Of a DNA stretch of 64,000 nt, positions 25,231 to 33,222 are shown one piece after another (the stretch's first letter is position 1; the number at the start of each line of letters is the position of its first letter). The position numbers and the translations under genes are program-made. The stretch is from assembly GCA_016290215.1 (NCBI GenBank), contig JAEETH010000001.1, positions 62,001 to 126,000 of the forward strand. The letters run 5' to 3'. This DNA is from Bacteroidales bacterium (lineage in GTDB: Bacteria > Bacteroidota > Bacteroidia > Bacteroidales > F082). The notes beneath the pieces are model-generated. The model did no database searches and had not been told where the DNA came from. It saw only the letters and a list, made by a program, of their open reading frames with translations.

Positions 25231-25470
25231 TTTGCGGCCGCTAAAATAGGAAAAAGTAACGCGCAACGAAAAAAGAAATGAGATTTTCACTATTTTCGCA
25301 GCGTAATAGTATTTTGATTGCTTCGCAAGAAATCTATCAAAAATCAACATTGAAAATCTGTCAAATCACAAAGAAGAGAAAAAACAGACAAACACAAAGA
25401 TTTTATAAGATTTTGAAAAACAGATTTTTGAATGATTTCTACACGAAGTGTATCCCATAACAAGAACACC

Positions 25471-26232
25471 ATGAAGATTGTCAGCTACAACGTGAACGGC
25501 ATCCGCGCGGCCATCAACAAGGGCCTGATGCAATGGATCAACGACTACCAACCCGACGTGCTCTGCTTCCAAGAGCTGAAAGCCACGCCCGACCAAATCC
25601 CCTTGATGGACTTCGAAATGATGGGCTATCACCATTATTGGTTTCCCGCGCAGAAGAAAGGCTACAGCGGCGTGGGTCTCATCACGAAGCAGGAGCCTGA
25701 CAACGTGGTCTATGGCATGAATGAGCCCCTTTACGACAACGAAGGGCGCTTCCTCCGTGCCGACTTCGGCGACCTCTCGGTGGTGAGTGTCTACCATCCC
25801 TCGGGCACCACGGGCGACGAGCGCCAAGCCTTCAAGATGGTGTGGCTCGACTTCTTCCGCAACTACGTCAACACATTGAGGAAAGAGCGCCCTAACCTCG
25901 TGCTTTCGGGCGACTACAACATCTGCCACGAGGACATCGACATCAACAACCCGAGGAAGCACGACACCTCGTCGGGATTCCTGCCTGAGGAACGCCAATG
26001 GATGACCGACTTCCTCAGCGACGGCTACATCGACACGTTCCGTCACTTAGTGAAGGAGCCCAACCGTTACAGTTGGTGGAGCTTCCGTGCCGGTGCCCGA
26101 CAGAAGAACCTTGGCTGGCGCATCGACTACCATATCGTGACCGACAACATGAAGGACCGCATCGCTGGCGTCGACATCCTGCCCGAGGTGATGCAATCCG
26201 ACCACTGCCCTATTGTTTTGGAGTTAAAGTAG
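25471..26232 (+). CDS. xth: Exodeoxyribonuclease III / AP endonuclease
   Basis: Base-excision-repair nuclease of the exonuclease III branch (cuts at abasic sites, 3'-to-5' exonuclease), 253 residues. Motifs: 'MKIVSYNVNGIRAA', 'LCFQELKAT' with the metal-binding Glu, 'LSGDYNICH', 'GWRIDYHIVT' and 'MQSDHCPIVLEL' with the catalytic His. Start ATG 25471 is chosen because the family begins MKIxSYNVNGIR; an in-frame ATG at 25432 adds 13 residues without similarity. No clear TAnnTTTG box was found in the 240-bp A/T-rich gap upstream. Confidence 0.93.
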   Translation: MKIVSYNVNGIRAAINKGLMQWINDYQPDVLCFQELKATPDQIPLMDFEMMGYHHYWFPAQKKGYSGVGLITKQEPDNVVYGMNEPLYDNEGRFLRADFGDLSVVSVYHPSGTTGDERQAFKMVWLDFFRNYVNTLRKERPNLVLSGDYNICHEDIDINNPRKHDTSSGFLPEERQWMTDFLSDGYIDTFRHLVKEPNRYSWWSFRAGARQKNLGWRIDYHIVTDNMKDRIAGVDILPEVMQSDHCPIVLELK

Positions 26233-26235
26233 CAG

Positions 26236-26400
26236 TCAGCCTCCCATGTCATGCCACCGGGGGCATGTGCGAGAGCAGGCATCTTTGGGAGGCGGTACAA
26301 AAAAGTTGAAACCCAATACGACGGCCTCAACAGGCATAGATCCCAGGCCTTTACCCCCATGCCATCGCAGGGATGACATACCTGTTGAGGCCTGTAAACA
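26236..26400 (-). repeat. Family C repeat, inverted short copy
   Basis: The reverse complement shares GGCCTCAACAGGTATGTCAT, 'GCATGGGATCTAT...TGTTGAGGCCGTC' and 'CCGCCTCCC' with the units at 50171-51427. It lies between xth and the tRNA promoter. Small ORFs here are repeat-encoded. Confidence 0.75.
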
Positions 26401-26441
26401 ACCTTTTTCAAAAACACTTGTCGTCATTTCGGAAAAAGTTG

Positions 26442-26449
26442 TACCTTTG
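26442..26449 (+). promoter_or_regulatory. -7 promoter box for tRNA-Arg
   Basis: TACCTTTG with TTG at 26418-26420 and 21-nt spacing; 29 nt before the tRNA. Confidence 0.75.
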
Positions 26450-26478
26450 CCGCGTCATTCCGCGACAACGTAACCAAG

Positions 26479-26550
26479 GGCCTAATAGTTCAAGGGATAG
26501 AACGGAAGTTTCCTAAACTTTAAATCTAGGTTCGAGTCCTAGTTGGGCTA
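26479..26550 (+). tRNA. tRNA-Arg (anticodon CCT)
   Basis: A cloverleaf can be drawn. Acceptor arm GGCCTAA with TTGGGCT (two G-U pairs), D arm GTTC/GAAC, anticodon arm GAAGT/ACTTT with loop TTCCTAA (anticodon CCT, reads AGG), T arm CTAGG/CCTAG with loop TTCGAGT. The 3' CCA is not encoded. Its own promoter and a strong terminator flank it. Confidence 0.9.
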
Positions 26551-26557
26551 CAAAGCG

Positions 26558-26604
26558 GCCGCTATAACTAAATAAAAATCAATTAGTTATAGCGGCTTTT
26601 GTTT
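26558..26604 (+). terminator. Terminator after tRNA-Arg
   Basis: 13-bp stem (26558-26570 with 26584-26596) followed by TTTTGTTTT. Confidence 0.85.
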
Positions 26605-26661
26605 TCAATAACTGACACTTTTTTGCCACCAAGTCCCACCTTCGTGACATTGAAACCTGCC

Positions 26662-27309
26662 TTATCCATAAACCACTTCAAACGCCCGCTCCAACCTCGG
26701 CATGATGGGTGAGAAATGTGTCCCTTCGACCAACTCGAATGTGACAGAAGCATTGGTTTTCTCTTTTAGGATATTGGCACCGGCAAGGGTTCTCTCCTCC
26801 ACTGTCGACATCCTTTTTTCCTTGGCGTTTTTCTCTTTCTCGCCCAACAACATACAAACTTTTTCCAGTTGAGGTGATGGCGTTTGTTCTTGCATCCACT
26901 CGACGAGGCCATCGTACCACAACGACCCAGATATGCTGATGATGTTGGTGAATGCATCAGTATTGAACGCCGACCACACCGCAAACAAGCCCGACAACGA
27001 AACGCCCAAGAGGGTCTTTTCAGTATCCTCTATGCCCAAATCCTTTTCCGTATTAGGGATAATCTCAAGGGCCAGTTTGTTGAGAAACGTCGCTGCCTTC
27101 CCTCCAAAAGGCTTCGCTTTCTTGAACACGCCCTTTGCCGGCCAAGGTGTTAGGTCGTCGTTCCAGTTGACGTCTTCTATCACGACAATGGAAACGCCGT
27201 ATTTCTCAGACAGTCCTTTCAAACCATCATCCAAATCCTTCCTGATTCCTTCGGGCAGGATCATATAGCAGATTTTGTTGGTATTTTGCTTGAAGAAAGG
27301 CAGTGGCAT
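26662..27309 (-). CDS. Esterase-D-like alpha/beta hydrolase
   Basis: 215 residues, no signal peptide, so probably cytosolic. The nucleophile elbow is 'LLGVSLSGLFAVW' (G-x-S-x-S-G) and the likely catalytic His is in 'VEGTHFSPIMPRLERAF', with an acidic residue in between. This is the pattern of putative esterases related to enterobactin esterase and esterase D. The N-terminal strand 'NKICYMILPEGI' fits the family's start. Substrate unknown. It is monocistronic as far as can be seen; no consensus promoter box was found. Confidence 0.75.
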   Translation of the reverse strand: MPLPFFKQNTNKICYMILPEGIRKDLDDGLKGLSEKYGVSIVVIEDVNWNDDLTPWPAKGVFKKAKPFGGKAATFLNKLALEIIPNTEKDLGIEDTEKTLLGVSLSGLFAVWSAFNTDAFTNIISISGSLWYDGLVEWMQEQTPSPQLEKVCMLLGEKEKNAKEKRMSTVEERTLAGANILKEKTNASVTFELVEGTHFSPIMPRLERAFEVVYG

Positions 27310-27389
27310 CGGAGCTTAGTTTTTCGATGGACAAAAATGCAAAATAATCGGCAAACTCCAGGAAAGGATCGCATTACAAAAGCATAAAA

Positions 27390-27448
27390 TTGCAGACTTT
27401 CGGACCATAACGTCTAAAAATTTCGACTTATAGCCCAAAAGTCTGCAA
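27390..27448 (-). terminator. Possible terminator of S46 peptidase gene
   Basis: TTGCAGACTTT (27390-27400) pairs with AAAGTCTGCAA (27438-27448) around a 37-nt loop; a T-rich run follows on the minus strand. Confidence 0.45.
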
Positions 27449-27455
27449 ATCACAC

Positions 27456-29591
27456 TTACTCCACTATCGTCATCTCGTCGATCAGATGTCCAGCACCTGC
27501 GAACTTGTCGATGATGAAGAGCACGTAGCGGATGTCGACGCTGATGTTGCGGCAGATGTCGGGGTCGTAGATGAGGTCGCTCATCGTGCCCTCCCAGCAA
27601 CGGTCGAAGTTGAGGCCAAGCAGCTGACCTTCGGCATTCAATATCGGGCTGCCCGAGTTGCCACCCGTGGTGTGGACGCTGGCGGTGAAGGCCACATGCA
27701 TGGTGCCGTCTTTGTCGGCGTAACGACCATAGTCCTTATTATTATATAGCTCCTTCAGGCGCGGCTCCACCACATAGTCGTAGATGTCGGGATTCTCCTT
27801 TTGCATGATGCCTTCAAGGGTGGTGAAGTGACGGAAGGTCTTGCCGTCCTGAGGCTTGAAGCCCTCCACCTTGCCGTAGGTGACACGCAGCGTGAAGTTG
27901 GCATCGGGCGAGAAACGCTTCTCAGGTTCCATCTCCATCTGTCCTTTCATGTAGATGCGGCGCAGGCGGTCAATGTCGTTATTGAGGCTCGAAATATGAC
28001 TATACACCTCGTTGCGATAGAAGCCAATCAGGCTTTGGTAAATCTTCAAAGCAGGGTCGTTGGCCAACTTCTTGACCTTGTTAGGCTTGAAATCATCCAA
28101 CAGTTCGTTCACCTTGGCCTCATCTGTAAACATCGACTTGGCGAAAAGCTTGTCCACATACTCGTCCACATCTTTGATGTCGTTGAGGAAGTCGGGGCGG
28201 AAGTCGGCAGGCTGTGCCTTCAGGTATTCCTTGAGAAGCATGGCGGCCACTTCCCTGTCGATGGGTTCGTAATAGTCCTTGAAGAAACTGGCAGAGGTGC
28301 CTTTCAACTGGTATAATATGCGGTCGATGTCTTCCTGCGGGGTGTCTTTAGTCACATCCAACAGACGGACAAAACGTCCTGCGAAGCTGACGAGTTCAAT
28401 GCGGAGACCTGCTTCAGCCATATACGTATAGGCCAGTTCGTATGGTTCAAGCTCTTTGTAGCTTTGCTTGAAGTCTTTGAGCAAATTGGCGTACATGTAA
28501 CGGCTGCGCGACTGCATCACCCAGTCGTAAAAACGGCCTTCATATTCATGTTTCTTCTCCACGCCATGGAAATGGTTAATGCCCTCGGTCACACCCATCC
28601 ACTTCTTCCAGCCGTTGCCGAGACCAGCGTGCTTGGAAGCATATTGGATGCGCACCTTGGGGTCTTGTTCCTGATATTTGTTGTAGATGTCGAGCACCTT
28701 GCCACGCAGGTCAACCATGATGGGGTCGATGAGGTTGGCTTCTTGGTCGACAGCCACGGCGGGCAGGTATTCGTTGGTGCGGGCGGGATAGCCGAACACA
28801 AAGGCAAAGTCGCCTTCTTCGGCGCCTTTCAACGAGATGTCGAGGTGCTTGGCGGGCTTGTAGGGCACATTGTCCTTGTCGTACACTGCCGGATGACCGT
28901 CCTTGTCGGCATAAACACGGAAGATGCTGAAGTCGCCCGTGTGACGAGGCCATACCCAGTTGTCGGTGTCGCCACCAAACTTGCCGATATTGCTCGGCGG
29001 ACAGCCCACGAGGCGCACGTCGGTGTAGACCTCGTTGAGCAGCAAGTAATACTCATTGCCCAAGAAGAACGGCTTAATGCTGACCTTATATTTCGTCTCC
29101 TTCTCGGTGGCAGCAACGATTTTTTTGATGTTTTCGTCAATCTTGGCCTGACGCTCGGCTTCGGGAGTGTCAATGTTGACCCCTTCAAGCACCCGCTCGG
29201 TCACGTCGCGCATCTCTCGAAGGAAGATGACGCTGAGGCCAGGGCAAGGCAATTCTTCTCCCCTATTCATGGCCCAGAAGCCGTTGGTGAGGTAGTCGTG
29301 CTCCACGGAGCTGTGTTTTTGGATGTAATCGTAGCCGCAATGGTGGTTGGTGAGCAGCAGACCGTAGTCGCTGACGATTTCGCCAGTGCAGCCACCGCCA
29401 AAGAGCACGATGGCGTCTTTCAAGCTGCTGTGGTTAATGCTGTAAATATCTTCAGCAGTGATTTTCATGCCCATCTCCTGCATTTCTTTCTCGTTGTATT
29501 GCAGCAACATGGGAATCCACATGCCTTCGCCGGCAAAGAGGAAGGCTGGGAAGAGGACCATAAAGGCCGTTAATAAATGGAATCGTTTCAT
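27456..29591 (-). CDS. S46 dipeptidyl-peptidase (DPP7/DPP11 type)
   Basis: Exported serine exopeptidase that removes dipeptides from the N-terminus of peptides in the periplasm, feeding amino-acid fermentation. 711 residues with a signal peptide (MKRFHLLTAFMVLFPAFLFA). Catalytic triad of the chymotrypsin-fold family: His in 'LLTNHHCGYD', Asp in 'GGDTDNWVWPRHTGDFS', Ser in 'TTGGNSGSPIL'. The residue four places into 'LNFDRCWEG' is Arg664. By its distance from the C-terminus it may correspond to the specificity arginine of DPP11 enzymes, which would mean preference for Asp/Glu at P1; this alignment is inference. Length is normal. Confidence 0.92.
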   Translation of the reverse strand: MKRFHLLTAFMVLFPAFLFAGEGMWIPMLLQYNEKEMQEMGMKITAEDIYSINHSSLKDAIVLFGGGCTGEIVSDYGLLLTNHHCGYDYIQKHSSVEHDYLTNGFWAMNRGEELPCPGLSVIFLREMRDVTERVLEGVNIDTPEAERQAKIDENIKKIVAATEKETKYKVSIKPFFLGNEYYLLLNEVYTDVRLVGCPPSNIGKFGGDTDNWVWPRHTGDFSIFRVYADKDGHPAVYDKDNVPYKPAKHLDISLKGAEEGDFAFVFGYPARTNEYLPAVAVDQEANLIDPIMVDLRGKVLDIYNKYQEQDPKVRIQYASKHAGLGNGWKKWMGVTEGINHFHGVEKKHEYEGRFYDWVMQSRSRYMYANLLKDFKQSYKELEPYELAYTYMAEAGLRIELVSFAGRFVRLLDVTKDTPQEDIDRILYQLKGTSASFFKDYYEPIDREVAAMLLKEYLKAQPADFRPDFLNDIKDVDEYVDKLFAKSMFTDEAKVNELLDDFKPNKVKKLANDPALKIYQSLIGFYRNEVYSHISSLNNDIDRLRRIYMKGQMEMEPEKRFSPDANFTLRVTYGKVEGFKPQDGKTFRHFTTLEGIMQKENPDIYDYVVEPRLKELYNNKDYGRYADKDGTMHVAFTASVHTTGGNSGSPILNAEGQLLGLNFDRCWEGTMSDLIYDPDICRNISVDIRYVLFIIDKFAGAGHLIDEMTIVE

Positions 29592-29618
29592 TGATGAGTT
29601 TTTTTTAATCCAATAATA

Positions 29619-29646
29619 GTAGAGACGCAGTTTGCCACGTCTCTAC
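29619..29646. repeat. Family A 28-bp palindrome
   Basis: GTAGAGACG at the left, CGTCTCTAC at the right, with a 10-bp divergent centre. It lies in the 70-bp gap between two minus-strand genes. Confidence 0.8.
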
Positions 29647-29661
29647 ATGTTTTTCATTCTG

Positions 29662-30306
29662 TTATTCCAAACCATGCCATTCATCCGTGGCATCGAAGTC
29701 GATTTCCTTGCATTGGGTGAGAATGGCGGGGCAATTGGAGACGCGATAGTATGGATCGCCATGCTGTTGCACCACGTCGACGTTGCGCCAATGGGTGTCG
29801 TAGCCATCGCTGTAGAGTTGGAAGTACTTCACATATCCTTTCAGCAATTGTGAACGTTCGTCATTGGGACGGACAGGGTCTCTACGCACCTCAATAGTGA
29901 AAGGTTTGTTGGGGTTGTAGCCATTGGCGGGTGTGGCACCTTTGAAGCACGATGACACCAAATAAGGTCGTGAATAAGAGTCGTTCGGGCGATAGAGTTC
30001 GTCCAGACGGCGTGTCACAGAGGTGAGATTGGTGCTCGTGTTATTGAGGTTCAGGCATTCTCGGCCAACGTTCTTGTCGCGGCGATACATTTCCATGGCC
30101 ACAAGTTGCAGCATGATGCAGCCTTCGGGTGTGGTGCCCAATTCGGCTTGCAGGGCTTTGAATTCGTCGAGGGTTGTCGGGATAGCCTCAATGCTCACTT
30201 TGCCGTCTTGAACTTTCGAGACTCCAATTTGTGCATTGGCCGTGTTGATGCCAAGCACCATGATGATTGGCAAAGCCAAAGTCGTTAAAAGGTTGGTCTT
30301 TTTCAT
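29662..30306 (-). CDS. Exported protein of unknown function (DUF6935-like)
   Basis: 214 residues with signal peptide MKKTNLLTTLALPIIMVLGI followed by NTANA-Q. The mature part starts with a helical segment ('TLDEFKALQAELGTTPEGC', 'LQLVAMEMYRRDKNVGREC') and continues with a beta-rich C-terminus ('KPFTIEVRRDPVRPND', 'YVKYFQLYSDGYDTHWRNV'). It resembles Bacteroidota proteins carried under DUF6935; that assignment is from memory of the pattern and is not certain. It has its own promoter box, 60 nt upstream. Confidence 0.6.
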   Translation of the reverse strand: MKKTNLLTTLALPIIMVLGINTANAQIGVSKVQDGKVSIEAIPTTLDEFKALQAELGTTPEGCIMLQLVAMEMYRRDKNVGRECLNLNNTSTNLTSVTRRLDELYRPNDSYSRPYLVSSCFKGATPANGYNPNKPFTIEVRRDPVRPNDERSQLLKGYVKYFQLYSDGYDTHWRNVDVVQQHGDPYYRVSNCPAILTQCKEIDFDATDEWHGLE

Positions 30307-30366
30307 CGCATTAGGATTTAGTTATTGATATTGATTAATTGTGTCACACGATAGGGTTTAACCCTG

Positions 30367-30374
30367 CAAAGGTA
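30367..30374 (-). promoter_or_regulatory. -7 promoter box for DUF6935-like gene
   Basis: TACCTTTG on the minus strand. Confidence 0.6.
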
Positions 30375-30417
30375 ATGACTTTTTCGGGAATGGCAAAACA
30401 AAATGGTGTTTTGGGTT

Positions 30418-30717
30418 TTAGTCCCAAAAGTAGAAGAAACTCACCACACGGCAAAACAACTCGCGATACCAAGTTTGTTTCAGCTCCAAGTCCACGTCTT
30501 TGGTGCGGCTACGAAACACATGGAACTTATAGAAAAGATTGTGTGACCGCCATTCGCGTACTTGCGACTCCAAATCACGTTGGTTGACAGCCATTTCCGG
30601 AGATGACGTGTCACGTAATTCCTGCAAATAAGCACGCATGTCTTCCTTGCTCGTGACAAGACACGAGTCCTCGATATGGGTACCAGTCGGGGTGGTTATG
30701 GCGTTGTCGATTTGCAT
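30418..30717 (-). CDS. Small hypothetical protein (99 aa)
   Basis: Starts MQIDNAITTPTGTHIEDSC. It is hydrophilic with a helical centre ('SKEDMRAYLQELRDTSSPEM') and a C-terminal half containing 'FYKFHVFRSRTKDVDLEL', a pattern seen in small hypothetical proteins of Bacteroidota. It ends in aromatic residues (VVSFFYFWD). No signal peptide, no recognised domain. It lies downstream of the MATE gene, separated by a family B repeat, and may be on its transcript. Confidence 0.55.
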   Translation of the reverse strand: MQIDNAITTPTGTHIEDSCLVTSKEDMRAYLQELRDTSSPEMAVNQRDLESQVREWRSHNLFYKFHVFRSRTKDVDLELKQTWYRELFCRVVSFFYFWD

Positions 30718-30730
30718 TTTTTATTGTGTC

Positions 30731-30778
30731 GGCCCTTCGACCCTTCGAGTTTCCTCAGGGACCGCGGGCTCAGGTACC
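30731..30778. repeat. Compound family B element between genes
   Basis: GGCCCTTCGACCCTTCGAG, then CCTCAGGGACC, then GGGCTCAGGTACC: overlapping partial copies filling the gap and abutting the MATE stop codon. Confidence 0.7.
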
Positions 30779-32149
30779 TTAGTTTTCTGTAGGTTTAAAA
30801 ACATGCCGTTGAGTGAGCATAAGTAAGAAAGCAAGCACCGCGCCAAGAAAATCGGATATGGTCATGGAGGCCCAAACGCCCGTCAAGCCCAAGCCGCCAG
30901 CATTGACAAACAAAGGCGGAATAAGGTAAATCATCGGGGCAAGGAACAGCACCTGACGCGATAGGCTGGTGACAATGGCAATCCAAGGCTTGTCGATGCT
31001 TTGGAAGAAATTGGAATTGGTAATGGTGAAGCCCACCAAAGGGAACATCACCATCATGAAACGCATAGCGGGAACGCCGATTTGGATGAGCTCCTCCTCT
31101 TTGGTGAAGGCTCGGAGCAACACTTGCGGAATGGTCAAAGCCAAAAGTGCACCTACGAATCCTATCAAAACGTTGACTTTCATCGTCAAAGTGTAGACCG
31201 ACTTCAATCGGAGAGGATGCCCTGCGCCGTAGTTATAGCCCGCAATAGGCTGCATACCCTGACACACACCAAGGATAAGCATGATGCTCAAACTACCAAA
31301 GGTGTTGACAATGCCGTAGGCCCCCACCGCCAAATCGCCACCATAATGTATCAGCTGGCTGTTGAGCAAAGCCACCACACCCGAAGCCGCAACATTCATC
31401 AGGAATGGACTCATGCCGATGAGCAAGATATTACGGAAGATATACAACTTAGGTTTCCACGCATGACGACGGAAACGGATAAACGAACTCCTTTGCAAGA
31501 AATGCCAAATGGCAACGACACCCGTGCAGCTCATGGAGATGGTTGTGGCCCATGCCGCACCAGCGATGCCCCAATCCAAGGCGTAGATAAACAAGGCATC
31601 GAGGCCTATGTTAAGGATGGCACCGCTCACCATAATCCACATCGACTTTTTGGGATAGCCCGTGGCACGAATCAAGCCAGTAAGGTTAAAAGTGACCGTG
31701 GTCATAAACATACCTGGAAGCACGATGTCCATATACTCGCGGGCGAAGGCGATGGTATCAGCGGAGGCACCAAACAAAGTCAGGATTTTGTCCATAAAGA
31801 GGTAGCCACCTGTAACGAAGAGAATGCCAAAGAAGAAGGTCAGCAACATGCTGTTACCCAAAATATCTTCGGCCCAGTTGTAATCTTTTTTGCCTAATAC
31901 GATGGACATTCGTGCCGAAGAACCTACGCCCACCAGCGATCCGAAAGCGTGGATAATGTTCATGATGGGCATGGTGATGGCCAAGCCCGCAATAGCAAGC
32001 GCACCCACACATTGTCCCAAAAACACGCGGTCTACGATATTATATACCGATGCAATAATCTGGCTGACGATAGACGGCAGTGCATACATCCACAGCAAAC
32101 GGCCAATACTCTTTGTCTCTAATTCCTTCGTCCTGTCGATAGATTCCAT
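30779..32149 (-). CDS. MATE family efflux transporter
   Basis: Inner-membrane multidrug/toxin exporter, about 456 residues from ATG 32149 (MESIDRTKELETKSIGRLLW). An in-frame start at 32266 is rejected because the promoter box TACTTTTG (32170-32177) lies inside that extension. The sequence shows twelve hydrophobic segments in two related halves; 'ALPSIVSQIIASVYNIVDR' is the typical first helix and 'GMSPFLMNVAASGVVALLN' begins the second half. Substrate and coupling ion cannot be read from sequence. It is divergent from the LysM/SGNH/MBOAT operon, with both promoters in the 140-bp gap. Confidence 0.9.
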   Translation of the reverse strand: MESIDRTKELETKSIGRLLWMYALPSIVSQIIASVYNIVDRVFLGQCVGALAIAGLAITMPIMNIIHAFGSLVGVGSSARMSIVLGKKDYNWAEDILGNSMLLTFFFGILFVTGGYLFMDKILTLFGASADTIAFAREYMDIVLPGMFMTTVTFNLTGLIRATGYPKKSMWIMVSGAILNIGLDALFIYALDWGIAGAAWATTISMSCTGVVAIWHFLQRSSFIRFRRHAWKPKLYIFRNILLIGMSPFLMNVAASGVVALLNSQLIHYGGDLAVGAYGIVNTFGSLSIMLILGVCQGMQPIAGYNYGAGHPLRLKSVYTLTMKVNVLIGFVGALLALTIPQVLLRAFTKEEELIQIGVPAMRFMMVMFPLVGFTITNSNFFQSIDKPWIAIVTSLSRQVLFLAPMIYLIPPLFVNAGGLGLTGVWASMTISDFLGAVLAFLLMLTQRHVFKPTEN

Positions 32150-32169
32150 TCCCCTTGAATTTGAAGGCG

Positions 32170-32177
32170 CAAAAGTA
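32170..32177 (-). promoter_or_regulatory. -7 promoter box for MATE gene
   Basis: TACTTTTG on the minus strand, 21 nt before ATG 32149. Confidence 0.7.
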
Positions 32178-32234
32178 GCAAAAAAATGGTTATAGTTTAT
32201 CGAAATAGCAGGTTTCAAATCCAAAAGATTTCCG

Positions 32235-32242
32235 TATCTTTG
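32235..32242 (+). promoter_or_regulatory. -7 promoter box for O-acylation-like operon
   Basis: TATCTTTG, about 50 nt before ATG 32293. Confidence 0.65.
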
Positions 32243-32292
32243 CCGTTCCTTTCTTGAACCCACCAAAAAGGTTCTTCAATTTTTATAAAATA

Positions 32293-33222
32293 ATGAAATT
32301 CAAAGCGTTACTCATATTATGGTCTTTCTTTTTCTGCCTTGCGGCAAACAATTGTTGCGTGTCGTCGGGCAGTGATGAAATGGCTAAAGAGCTGAAAAGC
32401 ATGGAAAAAGACATTCCATTGCCCTATCATGACGCTTTGGACAAAACGATGGAACAATTGGCCGACAAAAACCTTCCCGAGACTTTTACAAGGTATCAAG
32501 CCTTCGTGGATACTGCATTGGTTCAACGCGGTATGCCTTTGGAATTGAGGTTCTTGCCCTACGCCCTCAGTGGCATGAAAGCCGACTATCAAAATGGCGA
32601 CCGCTGCGGCTACTGGGCTTTGCCTTCTTTGGTGGGAATGCATTATGGCCTACAGATTGATGAAAGCCACGATGAGCGCCTGTCTGTAGAAGCCTCTACC
32701 CTTGCCGCTTTGAATTACCTCAACGACCTGTACAACAAGTACAACGACTGGTGGTACAGCATCTTAGCATACGCCAACAGCCCCACCTCTTTAAGTCATG
32801 CCTTGATTCATCAAGGGGGCGAACCTGAGTTGTGGGACTTCTACGAGCAAGACCTGATGCCTGATACCGATGTCATTCCTGACTTCATCGCCTGCGTCTA
32901 CCAAGGCAAGCAAGACAAGCTTAACTTCACCGCAAAAGCCATTGAACCTGATGTCATTAAGCCTAAGCCTACGGCCGCTGACCAAAGCCAAAACATCGAA
33001 GGGCAGAACACCAAGGTCGAAATGCCGGTGCAACAAAAAACGACTTCAAATACAGCTCCTTCAACAAGCCCAGGAGTCAAAAACTATAAAATCAAGAAAG
33101 GCGACACCTTGTGGGGTATCGCTGCCAAACATCATGTCACTGTGGACGACTTGATGAAGTGGAACCATTTGAAGAACGACACAATCCGTGAAGGACAAAC
33201 ATTGATAATCAAGAAGAAATGA
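32293..33222 (+). CDS. Degenerate MltD-like lytic transglycosylase with LysM domain
   Basis: 309 residues from ATG 32293 (MKFKALLILWSFFFCLAANN, signal peptide). Residues about 45-190 follow the MltD transglycosylase layout ('GMPLELRFLPYALSG', 'GYWALPSLVGMHYGLQIDES', 'STLAALNYLNDLY', 'WWYSILAYANSP'). The catalytic Glu expected in 'LPxxES' is Leu92, so the enzyme is predicted inactive and may only bind glycan. After a Pro/Thr/Gln linker, residues 263-309 are a LysM peptidoglycan-binding domain ('YKIKKGDTLWGIAAKHHVTV'). Its TGA overlaps the next ATG as ATGA, so it is coupled to the SGNH and MBOAT genes. It may hold the acylation system on peptidoglycan; inference. Confidence 0.8.
   Translation: MKFKALLILWSFFFCLAANNCCVSSGSDEMAKELKSMEKDIPLPYHDALDKTMEQLADKNLPETFTRYQAFVDTALVQRGMPLELRFLPYALSGMKADYQNGDRCGYWALPSLVGMHYGLQIDESHDERLSVEASTLAALNYLNDLYNKYNDWWYSILAYANSPTSLSHALIHQGGEPELWDFYEQDLMPDTDVIPDFIACVYQGKQDKLNFTAKAIEPDVIKPKPTAADQSQNIEGQNTKVEMPVQQKTTSNTAPSTSPGVKNYKIKKGDTLWGIAAKHHVTVDDLMKWNHLKNDTIREGQTLIIKKK

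Noticed and set aside
28464..29573. 369-codon + strand frame
   Set aside because: Antisense of the S46 peptidase, whose catalytic motifs are clear.
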